Below, one piece after another: positions 1 to 5,622 of a stretch of DNA of 5,859 nucleotides (the first letter of the stretch is position 1; each line of letters opens with the position of its first letter). The stretch lies in assembly GCA_020853995.1 (NCBI GenBank), contig JADYXV010000168.1, forward strand, positions 1 to 5,859. The letters run 5' to 3'. Both the position numbers and the translations under genes were made by a program. This DNA is from Novosphingobium sp. Lineage in GTDB: Bacteria; Pseudomonadota; Alphaproteobacteria; Sphingomonadales; Sphingomonadaceae. Below the pieces are notes generated by a model. That model saw only the letters and a list, made by a program, of their open reading frames with translations, was not told the origin of the DNA and searched no databases.

Positions 1-194
1 CATGTGCAGATTGGTCAATCTCTGCAAGACGAGGCGCGCTCCTAACCGCGACCGGGGGTGCGGTCAACCGGGTTTGCAGGAATTTTTGCCATTGGCCCAC
101 ATGAAGCATGTTTTTGCACTATCAGTAGCTAATGCGCTGCCGCTCTCAGCCGTGAATTGATGACAGCACGAGCCCGACCTGCCAAACTAGGTCC
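1..194. other. Left-edge region without a supported gene
   Basis: No convincing gene is visible here. Frame 1 is open from the edge to a TAA at 43-45 and could be the last 14 residues of a plus-strand gene entering from the left, but that is too short to identify. A 51-codon ORF at 2-157 has no recognisable features. An imperfect dyad lies at 5-26, with arms TGCAGA and TCTGCA and an inner GATTG-gt-CAATC. A 5-bp inverted repeat GACCG...CGGTC lies at 50-65. Neither is followed closely by a T-run, so I do not call a terminator. I found no well-matched -35/-10 pair for the small ORF that follows. Confidence 0.4.
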
Positions 195-398
195 ATGCGC
201 ACCACATCTGATGAATCCACTGTCCGGCTCTATTACCTTGGCGACGGCCCCGACGGTGGCAGCGCCGAAACCCTGTGCTACGCTTCGCTGTCGCAAGCTT
301 TACAAATGGCAGCAGAACAACCTGAAGATCTCCAGTCAGGCTTGTTCATCGCAACCGACAATGATGTGGTCGCCTATCTTGATCTGATCGAGGGCTAA
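195..398 (+). CDS. Small acidic hypothetical protein (67 aa)
   Basis: I do not recognise this protein family. The product is 67 residues, acidic and rich in D, E, S and A. It has no membrane segment, signal peptide or metal-binding cysteine cluster. The middle (about residues 27-45) could form a helix (SLSQALQMAAEQPEDL), followed by a strand-like stretch ending VVAYLDLIEG, which suggests a small folded alpha/beta protein. The ATG at 195 is the first usable start after the in-frame stop at 153-155. The upstream AGG is only three bases from the ATG, so the ribosome site is weak. Its TAA (396-398) overlaps the TAG of the convergent flavoprotein gene (397-395). The frame is preferred over the overlapping +1 frame (157-387) because its composition is protein-like, whereas the alternative is rich in Pro, Ser and Cys. 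It is probably a real conserved hypothetical gene, but this is unproven. Confidence 0.6.
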   Translation: MRTTSDESTVRLYYLGDGPDGGSAETLCYASLSQALQMAAEQPEDLQSGLFIATDNDVVAYLDLIEG

Positions 399-1573
399 AC
401 CGCTTCGCCAGCCGCGCGGCCACTGGCCCAGGCCCACTGGAAGTTATAGCCGCCCAGCCATCCGGTCACGTCCACAGCCTCGCCAATTGCGAAAAGACCA
501 GGGACTTTGCTGGCTTCCATCGTCTTTTGCGAAAGCGCGCGCGTGGAAATACCGCCCGCCATCACTTCGGCCTTGGCGTAACCCTCGGTGCCATTTGGCT
601 CAAACGCCCATCGCGCCAAACGCTCTTGCGCAGCCTTCAGCCCTGCATCGCGGCAATTGCCCAGTTCGCCTTCTACTGCCAGCCGCTCGGCCAATGTCTC
701 GGCCAGGCGCTCCGGCAAACGCCGGGCGAGGGTGGATCTGAACGTCGCCTTGGGCCGCGTGCGCTTTTCCTCAAGCAGCCAGTCACCAGCCGTATCGGGC
801 AGGAAATCGACATGGATCGCGGTGCGGTGCTCCCAGTAGGATGACACTTGCAGCATTGCAGGCCCTGAAAGCCCGCGATGGGTAAACAGCGCCGCTTCAC
901 GAAACGCGGCCTTACCGGCGCGCGCAATAACCTCTGCCGAAACGCCTGACAGTGAGCGGAACAGCGCCTCGTCTTCGCCCAGCGTAAACGGGACGAGGGC
1001 AGGGCGGGTCTGCACCACCGGCAGCCCGAACTTGCGCGCCAATTCGAGCGAGAACCCCGTCGCGCCCATTTTGGGGATTGAAAGCCCGCCAGTCGCCAGC
1101 ACCAGCGAAGGTGTGCGATGCTCCACCCCGTCCACCGTCACGCGGTAAACCCCGTCAGTCAGGTCCACCGCCGAAACCGGTTTGCCAAAAGCAAAGGTCA
1201 CGCCGCCCTCGCGGCATTCGAACATCAGCATATCCACAATCGCGCGCGCCGAACCATCGCAGAATCATTGCCCCAGCGTCTTTTCGTGCCAGGCAATGCC
1301 ATGCTTGCCCACCAGTGCGATAAACTCCGCAGGCGTATATCGCGCCAAGGCTGACCGCGCGAAGTGGGCATTTTCGGAAATGTAGCGATCAGCTGCGGTG
1401 TGAATGTTGGTAAAGTTGCAACGCCCGCCGCCCGAGATCAGGATCTTCTTTCCCGGCTCGTCTGCATGATCGATCAACAGCACGCGCAATCCGCGCTGCC
1501 CCGCCGTCAGCGCAGCCATCAGCCCCGCCGCGCCCGCGCCCAGCACGATTACGTCGAATTTTGATCCGCTCAC
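395..1573 (-). pseudogene. HI0933/YhiN-family flavoprotein (NAD(P)/FAD-dependent oxidoreductase), interrupted by an in-frame TGA
   Basis: This is a Rossmann-type flavoprotein of the HI0933 (YhiN) family, whose physiological substrate is not established. Read through the stop, the frame has 392 codons, the usual family length. Codon 103 (1267-1265) is TGA. It falls inside the family motif HEKTLGQ-L/M-FCDGSA, where Leu or Met is expected. Both halves share one frame, so this is a nonsense codon and not a frameshift. The other landmarks are intact: FAD-binding GAGAAG (12-17), SGGGRCNFTN (48-57), an ATGG-type motif in the middle, THRGLSGPA, and the C-terminal GEAVDVTGWLGGYN signature. The start is a GTG at 1573 that overlaps the TGA of the upstream dehydrogenase gene (GTGA), implying translational coupling. 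Without readthrough, translation gives 102 residues holding only the dinucleotide-binding half. The second half could begin at GTG 1237, but I see no ribosome site there. It is either a recent pseudogene, a sequencing error or, less likely, a recoded gene. The family call is confident; the functional status is open. Confidence 0.85.
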
Positions 1574-3204
1574 GCTGGAATCTTCGTGGAGAGCATCTTC
1601 AGGGCCAGAGCCTCGGCCACCTTGATCCCGTCAACCGCCGCTGAAAGGATGCCGCCTGCATAGCCTGCGCCTTCGCCAGCGGGATAAAGCCCTGCCGTGT
1701 TAAGGCTCTGGCAATCGGCCCCGCGCGTGATCTTTACCGGCGATGATGTGCGCGTTTCCACGCCCGTCATCACCACATCGGGGTGATCGTATCCCGGCAC
1801 CATCCGCCCGAACACCGGCAGCGCCTCACGGATCGATTCAATCACATAATCGGGCAGGCACTTTTTCAACTCGGTCAGGTGAACACCCGGCTGATAGCTT
1901 GGCACCACCGCGCCAAATTCGGTCGAGGGCCGGTCTGCCAGAAAATCACCCAGCTTTTGCCCCGGTGCTTTGTAATCGCGTCCGCCAGCCTCAAACGCCA
2001 GGCTTTCCCAATGCCGCTGGAACGCCATGCCTGCCATTGGTCCGCCAGGGTAATCGCGGTTAGGATCAATATCCACCACCAGCCCCGAATTGGCGTTGAA
2101 CTCCGCGCGCGAATACTGGCTCATGCCGTTGGTCACAACGCGGCCTTCCTCGCTGGTTGCCGCCACCACGCGCCCGCCGGGGCACATGCAGAATGAATAG
2201 ACGGTGCGTCCGTTCTTGCATTTGTGCGAAACCGAATAGGCAGCAGGGCCGAGGATTTTGTTGCCCGCGCTTGGCCCGTAACGCGCAGTATCAATCCACC
2301 CTTGCGGATGTTCAATGCGCACACCGATGGCAAATGGCTTTGCCTCGATATGCACGCCGCGATCATACAGCACCTGAAACGTATCGCGCGCCGAATGGCC
2401 CACGGCCATGATCACATGACGGGCAGGGAGGAACGATCCGTCCGACAGGTGCAGGCCCGCCATCCGGCGCGTACCATCCGCCGCTGTCTCGATCTCGAAA
2501 TCTTCAACCCGCGTGCCGAAGCGATATTCGCCGCCCAGCGCCTCAATCGTCTCGCGCATGGAGATCACCATCGTGACCAGCCGGAATGTGCCGATGTGCG
2601 GATGCGCCTCGGTCAGAATGTCATCAGGTGCACCGGCTTTAACAAATTCCACCAGCACCTTGCGCCCCAGATGGCGCGGGTCCTTGATCCGGCTGTAAAG
2701 CTTGCCGTCCGAGAACGTGCCAGCGCCGCCTTCGCCAAATTGCACGTTGGATTCGGGCTGCAACACCGATTTGCGCCACAAGCCCCAGGTGTCCTTTGTC
2801 CGCTCGCGCACCGCCTTGCCACGCTCAATGATGATCGGTTTCAGGCCCATTTGCGCCAGGATCAGCGCCGCCAGCAGCCCGCATGGGCCAGCGCCGATCA
2901 CCACCGGACGCTCCCCGTCATAGCCTTCAGGTGCCATGACCGGAAATTTGTAAGACAGATCGGGCGTTGGCCGCACATTCTGGTCATCGGCAAAACGGGC
3001 CAGCACAGTGGCTTCATCAGCCACCACGCAATCAACCACATAGGTCAGCAGGATCGCATGCTTTTTGCGCGCATCGTTGCCGCGCCTGAATATCTGAAAG
3101 CGGATCAGGGCAGGGGGGGCGATGTCCAGCCGTGCACAAATCGCAGCAGACAGGTCTTCGGCGGCATGATCCAGCGGCAGTTTCAGTTCATTGATACGAA
3201 GCAT
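1570..3204 (-). CDS. FAD-dependent dehydrogenase, COG2509 type
   Basis: This is a cytoplasmic flavoprotein of the uncharacterised COG2509 family, a predicted NAD(P)/FAD oxidoreductase with unknown substrate. The 544 residues are typical of the family. An N-terminal domain (1-75) contains the family phrases LRINELKLPLDH and FQIFRRGNDARKK. The FAD ADP-binding motif GAGPCG is at 104-109, followed by an acidic strand end (IIERG, 125-129). Next come the conserved GEGGAGTFSDGKLYSR segment (157-172), an ATG-like MAVGHSARDTF (266-276), the cysteine-containing FCMCPGGRVVAATSEEG (338-354), GVETRTSSPV (481-490) and the C-terminal FAD motif GLYPAGEGAGYAGGI (505-519). No signal peptide or membrane helix is seen. 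The ATG at 3204 is preceded by AGGG seven bases upstream, partly inside a stem-loop. The gene sits 59 nt after the nitroreductase gene on the same strand, and its stop overlaps the next start. A long opposite-strand ORF lies over it and is judged a shadow. Confidence 0.88.
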   Translation of the reverse strand: MLRINELKLPLDHAAEDLSAAICARLDIAPPALIRFQIFRRGNDARKKHAILLTYVVDCVVADEATVLARFADDQNVRPTPDLSYKFPVMAPEGYDGERPVVIGAGPCGLLAALILAQMGLKPIIIERGKAVRERTKDTWGLWRKSVLQPESNVQFGEGGAGTFSDGKLYSRIKDPRHLGRKVLVEFVKAGAPDDILTEAHPHIGTFRLVTMVISMRETIEALGGEYRFGTRVEDFEIETAADGTRRMAGLHLSDGSFLPARHVIMAVGHSARDTFQVLYDRGVHIEAKPFAIGVRIEHPQGWIDTARYGPSAGNKILGPAAYSVSHKCKNGRTVYSFCMCPGGRVVAATSEEGRVVTNGMSQYSRAEFNANSGLVVDIDPNRDYPGGPMAGMAFQRHWESLAFEAGGRDYKAPGQKLGDFLADRPSTEFGAVVPSYQPGVHLTELKKCLPDYVIESIREALPVFGRMVPGYDHPDVVMTGVETRTSSPVKITRGADCQSLNTAGLYPAGEGAGYAGGILSAAVDGIKVAEALALKMLSTKIPA

Positions 3205-3206
3205 GA

Positions 3207-3236
3207 CGCCGCCCTAGCGAAAACGCGAAGGCGGCG
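3207..3236 (-). promoter_or_regulatory. Stem-loop in the leader of the FAD-dehydrogenase gene, touching its ribosome site
   Basis: A perfect 7-bp GC-only stem (CGCCGCC at 3207-3213 with GGCGGCG at 3230-3236) encloses a short internal loop, a GCG/CGC 3-bp stem and an AAAA loop (TTTT on the transcribed strand). On the minus-strand transcript its 3' arm overlaps the last bases of the AGGG ribosome-binding site (3215-3212) and ends two bases before the ATG. No U-tract follows it, so it is not a standard intrinsic terminator. It could mask the ribosome site, protect an mRNA 5' end after processing, or cause pausing. The structure is seen directly; the role is inferred. Confidence 0.5.
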
Positions 3237-3263
3237 CCACTTGCACGTTAAGACCCAAGTTTA

Positions 3264-3839
3264 TTAAGCGAACGGCCCTGCAAACGCGATTTCGCTCACC
3301 GGCTTGCGATCACTTATCACTTCGCGTTTCTGCAGCATTTCGGACAATTGCGAAACATCGCCTTGCTTGCCGATCACGAACGCCATTTCTACGCGGAAGC
3401 CCTCGGGCACGTTCAGCAATTCGGCCGCCTTGGCGAAGTCCACACCGCTCATGCCGTGCGTACGATAGCCCATCGAGAGCGCCTGCAATGCTGCGTTGGC
3501 CCAGGCCGCCCCGGCATCGAAGCTGTGGCTGTGATTGGGGTTGTTGCCCTTGTCAGACCGCATGAACTCGTCTGATACAACATAGACCAGCACGCCCGCA
3601 TCCTTGGCCCAGTTCTGGTTGAACGGCACCAGCGCGGAAAGGAACGCCTCGAAATTGGCATCGCCCTTGTGCGTATAGGCAAAGCGCCATGGCTGGTAGT
3701 TAAAGGCGCTGGCAGCAAGGCCAGCAGCTTCGAAGATCACATCGAGATCTTCCTGCGGCACTGCCGAACCATCAAAAGCGTACGGGCTCCAGCGGTTTAC
3801 GATGTGGGAAAGAATGCTGGGGGAAGCGGTACGTGTCAT
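3264..3839 (-). CDS. Nitroreductase family protein (FMN-dependent)
   Basis: This is a predicted cytoplasmic FMN enzyme that reduces nitro groups, quinones or related electrophiles with NAD(P)H. The exact substrate cannot be read from sequence. The 191 residues fit the compact nitroreductase fold. The N-terminal FMN-phosphate segment is NRWSPYAFDG (15-24), with R16 and S18 kept and Tyr where many homologues have Arg. ASAFNYQPWRF (43-53) is the usual S..N.QPWRF motif. A mid-protein segment follows (HSFDAGAAWANAALQALSMGYRTHGMSG, 104-131, given here as position landmarks only), and the C-terminal RKPVSEIAF (178-186) matches the family's RKPLSE end. The ATG at 3839 has an excellent ribosome site, AAGGAA, six bases upstream. 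It starts 30 nt after the pirin stop on the same strand, so the two are very likely co-transcribed and controlled by the divergent LysR protein. I see no defect. Confidence 0.9.
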   Translation of the reverse strand: MTRTASPSILSHIVNRWSPYAFDGSAVPQEDLDVIFEAAGLAASAFNYQPWRFAYTHKGDANFEAFLSALVPFNQNWAKDAGVLVYVVSDEFMRSDKGNNPNHSHSFDAGAAWANAALQALSMGYRTHGMSGVDFAKAAELLNVPEGFRVEMAFVIGKQGDVSQLSEMLQKREVISDRKPVSEIAFAGPFA

Positions 3840-3869
3840 GGAATATTCCTTGGATTTAAATTGAATTTT

Positions 3870-4595
3870 TCAGGCCGCGTCGACGAGGACAAGCTCCGAA
3901 TCCTCAAGCGCAGTAACGGCAATCTCGGTCACGCCGGTAATCGCCACGCCATCGCGGGCATTGGCTTCCACATCGCCGATCCGCACACGGCCTTTCGCCG
4001 GTACCAGATAGGCATGACGGTCTTCGGTCAATGCATAGCGCACCGTTTCGCCTGCTTTCACCGTCGCGCCCAGAACGCGGGCATTGGCGTTGATTCTCAG
4101 CACGTCATCGTCGCCTGCAATCCCCGATGCCAGCGTTGCAAACTGTCCTGCACGGCTGTCCTTGGGGAAGGGGCGTGCACCCCAGCTTGGCGCGTGGCCA
4201 CGACGATCGGGGATGATCCAGATTTGAAACAGGCGGGTTTCCTCAGCTTCCAGGTTGTATTCCGAATGCTGGATGCCGGTACCCGCAGACATAACCTGAA
4301 CATCGCCTGCTTCAGTACGGCCCGAATTGCCCAAGCTATCCTTGTGGCTTATCGCGCCCTTGGTCACATAAGTGACGATTTCCATATCGCGGTGGCCGTG
4401 CGGCGGAAAACCGGTGTTGGCGGCGATTACATCATCGTTCCACACGCGCAACGAACCCCAGCTATCACGCGCCGGATCGCGGTACTCCGCAAATGAAAAG
4501 TGATGATGCCCATCAAGCCAGCCATGATTGGCCGCGCCCAGCGATGCAAAGGGGCGCAGTTCGATGTGGGGCTTTGCGGCAATTGCTTGGGTCAT
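3870..4595 (-). CDS. Pirin family protein, YhaK-like
   Basis: This is a bicupin of the pirin family. Members bind a metal, and some bacterial ones (E. coli YhhW/YhaK type) show quercetinase activity or act as redox sensors; the role here is not fixed by sequence. The 241 residues match family length. The N-terminal cupin carries the metal ligands in the expected pattern: H66 and H68 in PHGHRDMEIVTYV, then H110 and E112 in GTGIQHSEYN. These correspond to the His-x-His...His-x-Glu set of human pirin. The C-terminal cupin (about 150-241) lacks an obvious ligand set, as usual. I chose ATG 4595 because GGAG lies eight bases upstream. The longer reading from GTG 4649 has no ribosome site and would run through the likely -10 box. 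It is first gene of a pirin-nitroreductase unit, divergent from a YhaJ-like LysR gene, the same pairing as yhaJ-yhaK in E. coli. Confidence 0.92.
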   Translation of the reverse strand: MTQAIAAKPHIELRPFASLGAANHGWLDGHHHFSFAEYRDPARDSWGSLRVWNDDVIAANTGFPPHGHRDMEIVTYVTKGAISHKDSLGNSGRTEAGDVQVMSAGTGIQHSEYNLEAEETRLFQIWIIPDRRGHAPSWGARPFPKDSRAGQFATLASGIAGDDDVLRINANARVLGATVKAGETVRYALTEDRHAYLVPAKGRVRIGDVEANARDGVAITGVTEIAVTALEDSELVLVDAA

Positions 4596-4603
4596 GATAA
4601 TTT

Positions 4604-4607
4604 CTCC
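4604..4607 (-). promoter_or_regulatory. Ribosome-binding site that fixes the pirin start
   Basis: GGAG on the minus strand, with eight bases to the ATG at 4595. It decides the start in favour of the 241-residue pirin over the extended frame beginning at GTG 4649. Confidence 0.75.
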
Positions 4608-4612
4608 AATCC

Positions 4613-4629
4613 GGACAGACTTGCTGTCC
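4613..4629. promoter_or_regulatory. Perfect inverted repeat in the pirin leader
   Basis: GGACAG-ACTTG-CTGTCC has perfect 6-bp arms and a 5-base spacer. It lies six bases upstream of the pirin ribosome site and a few bases downstream of the predicted transcription start (about 4633). A further GACAG copy adjoins it on the minus strand. Its sequence is unlike the TCGAA dyads nearby, so it may be an operator for a different regulator or an RNA hairpin in the leader. The palindrome is certain; its function is inferred. Confidence 0.45.
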
Positions 4630-4639
4630 TGTCTCATCT

Positions 4640-4668
4640 TAAATAGCACTTGCCGAACAATCGAAATA
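4640..4668 (-). promoter_or_regulatory. Candidate promoter of the pirin-nitroreductase unit
   Basis: A -10-like TATTTA lies at 4645-4640 (minus strand). At 17-base spacing the -35 position (4668-4663, TATTTC) matches consensus poorly. A weak -35 lying on top of a dyad (4660-4675) is what a LysR-activated promoter usually looks like. The call rests on pattern and position only. Confidence 0.4.
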
Positions 4669-4678
4669 TCCCGATAAA
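4650..4678 (+). promoter_or_regulatory. Candidate promoter of the LysR gene
   Basis: TTGCCG (4650-4655), a 17-base spacer and GATAAA (4673-4678) form a fair sigma-70-like pair, predicting a start near 4685. It overlaps the divergent pirin promoter almost completely, so a regulator bound here would affect both directions. Confidence 0.4.
4660..4675. promoter_or_regulatory. Candidate LysR operator, site 1
   Basis: The dyad ATCG-N8-CGAT has the core TCGAAATATCCCGA (4661-4674), which resembles the second site at 4692-4706. It lies over the -35 position of the pirin promoter, where activating LysR sites usually are. The binding protein is inferred from the adjacent divergent LysR gene. Confidence 0.45.
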
Positions 4679-4691
4679 ATCCATCAGAATG

Positions 4692-4706
4692 TTCGAATAT
4701 TACGAA
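4692..4706. promoter_or_regulatory. Candidate LysR operator, site 2 (T-N11-A box)
   Basis: TTCGAATATTACGAA has arms TTCG and CGAA and satisfies T-N11-A (4693 to 4705), the general LysR-box form. It begins 32 bases (about three helical turns) after the related core at 4661. It lies downstream of the predicted LysR transcription start and touches the LysR ribosome site (AAGGG, 4705-4709), so binding could give autorepression. Confidence 0.5.
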
Positions 4707-4716
4707 GGGTCATTCA

Positions 4717-5622
4717 GTGAACGTCGGCCAGCCGACTCTTGATCAGTTGCGCCTGTTCCTCGCGGTGGTTGACGAGGGCAGCTTTAATGGCGCGGCCCGT
4801 AAACTTGGCCGTGCCATATCCGTGGTCAGTTACGGCATCACAACGCTTGAGGCCCAATTAGGCACCGTGCTGTTTGATCGCGAAGGCTCGCGCAAACCGG
4901 TGCTGACTGAAGCAGGCAAGGCGATGCTCGCGCAGGCCCGCGCCGTGGCGGATGATATTGATGCGCTGATGGCGGGGGTGCTCAGCTTCAATCAGGGATT
5001 GGAGGCCGAACTCGGGCTTGCGGTTGATGTGATGTTTCCCACCAATCTCATGGCCGAAATCCTGCGCGAGTTTCAGCGGGAATTCCCCACCGTCCGCCTG
5101 CGCCTCTATGTTGAGGCATTAGGCGCCATCGCAGCTCTGGTGATCGATCGCGCTGCTGATCTCGGTATCGGCGGCCCGGAACTTGTGCCGCTGTCAGAGC
5201 TGGAGCGTATTGCAATAGGCGAGGTTCAAATGATCCCTGTCGCCGCGCCCGGCCATCCTTTGGCACGGATGGATCCCGTGCCGCCCGGCGAAGCGCGCAA
5301 ACACCGTCAGCTCGTCCTCACCGATCGATCGCGCTTGACAGAAGGAAAGGATTTTTCAGTGTTTTCTGCCGATACTTGGCGTCTGGGCGATCTTGGCGCA
5401 CGCCATGCCCTTATGCGTGAGGGTATCGGCTGGGGCAGTATGCCCGACCACGCGGTAGAAGCAGACATCGCGTCGGGCCGCCTGGTCCGATTGGCTGTGC
5501 CAGAAGCTCCCGGCATGGCCTATACCTTCCACGCGCTATGGAGACGTGATTGCCCCACGGGTCCCGCGCGCAAGTGGCTGCTCGATGCGTTTAAGGCAAG
5601 GCTTCAGCAGTGTCCCGCTTGA
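4717..5622 (+). CDS. LysR-family transcriptional regulator, YhaJ-like
   Basis: This is a DNA-binding regulator expected to act as a tetramer and respond to a small molecule. The 301 residues are standard for LysR proteins. The winged helix-turn-helix covers about 7-66: LDQLRLFLAVVDEGSFNGAA, then the recognition-helix region (about 31-45, AISVVSYGITTLE), then VLFDREGSRKPVLTEAG. A linker helix (67-90) and a periplasmic-binding-protein-like effector domain (about 95-295) follow. The LGR..S..SY...LE..L..VLFDR.G.R pattern and the C-terminal DIASGRL...WRRD...A..W pattern agree, from memory, with E. coli YhaJ. That protein lies beside the pirin gene yhaK and responds to aromatic compounds. The start is GTG 4717, with AAGGG seven bases upstream. 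It is divergent from pirin with 121 bp between starts, and very likely controls pirin and nitroreductase plus itself. Its last 32 bp overlap the convergent MaoC gene. Confidence 0.92.
   Translation: MNVGQPTLDQLRLFLAVVDEGSFNGAARKLGRAISVVSYGITTLEAQLGTVLFDREGSRKPVLTEAGKAMLAQARAVADDIDALMAGVLSFNQGLEAELGLAVDVMFPTNLMAEILREFQREFPTVRLRLYVEALGAIAALVIDRAADLGIGGPELVPLSELERIAIGEVQMIPVAAPGHPLARMDPVPPGEARKHRQLVLTDRSRLTEGKDFSVFSADTWRLGDLGARHALMREGIGWGSMPDHAVEADIASGRLVRLAVPEAPGMAYTFHALWRRDCPTGPARKWLLDAFKARLQQCPA

Noticed and set aside
1..3. Possible minus-strand start codon (ATG) of a gene leaving the left edge
   Set aside because: No ribosome site within 15 bases upstream, and no coding sequence is visible to support it.
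50..88. Possible intrinsic terminator (GACCG...CGGTC followed further on by TTTTT)
   Set aside because: The T-run begins about 17 bases after the stem, and the stem is only 5 bp, so it does not fit a Rho-independent terminator.
418..440. Palindrome GGCCACTGGCC and repeated CCACTGG near the gene end
   Set aside because: They fall in codons for the conserved C-terminal Trp-Ala-Trp-Ala-Ser-Gly-Arg region, so coding constraint explains them.
395..1237. Separate functional 280-residue protein starting at GTG 1237
   Set aside because: The frame is continuous with the upstream half through a single TGA. The GTG is a conserved Val of the family motif, and there is no ribosome site before it.
2224..3267. 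347-codon plus-strand ORF
   Set aside because: It lies wholly antisense to the well-supported COG2509 gene. Its product is rich in His, Arg and Gln with no recognisable motif, typical of a high-GC shadow frame.
3669..4496. 275-codon plus-strand ORF
   Set aside because: It runs antisense across both nitroreductase and pirin, which have clear family motifs and good ribosome sites. It has no domain and no plausible start context.
4596..4649. 18-residue N-terminal extension of pirin from GTG 4649
   Set aside because: There is no ribosome site, it would cross the likely -10 box, and the ATG at 4595 has GGAG at ideal spacing and matches where pirin homology begins.
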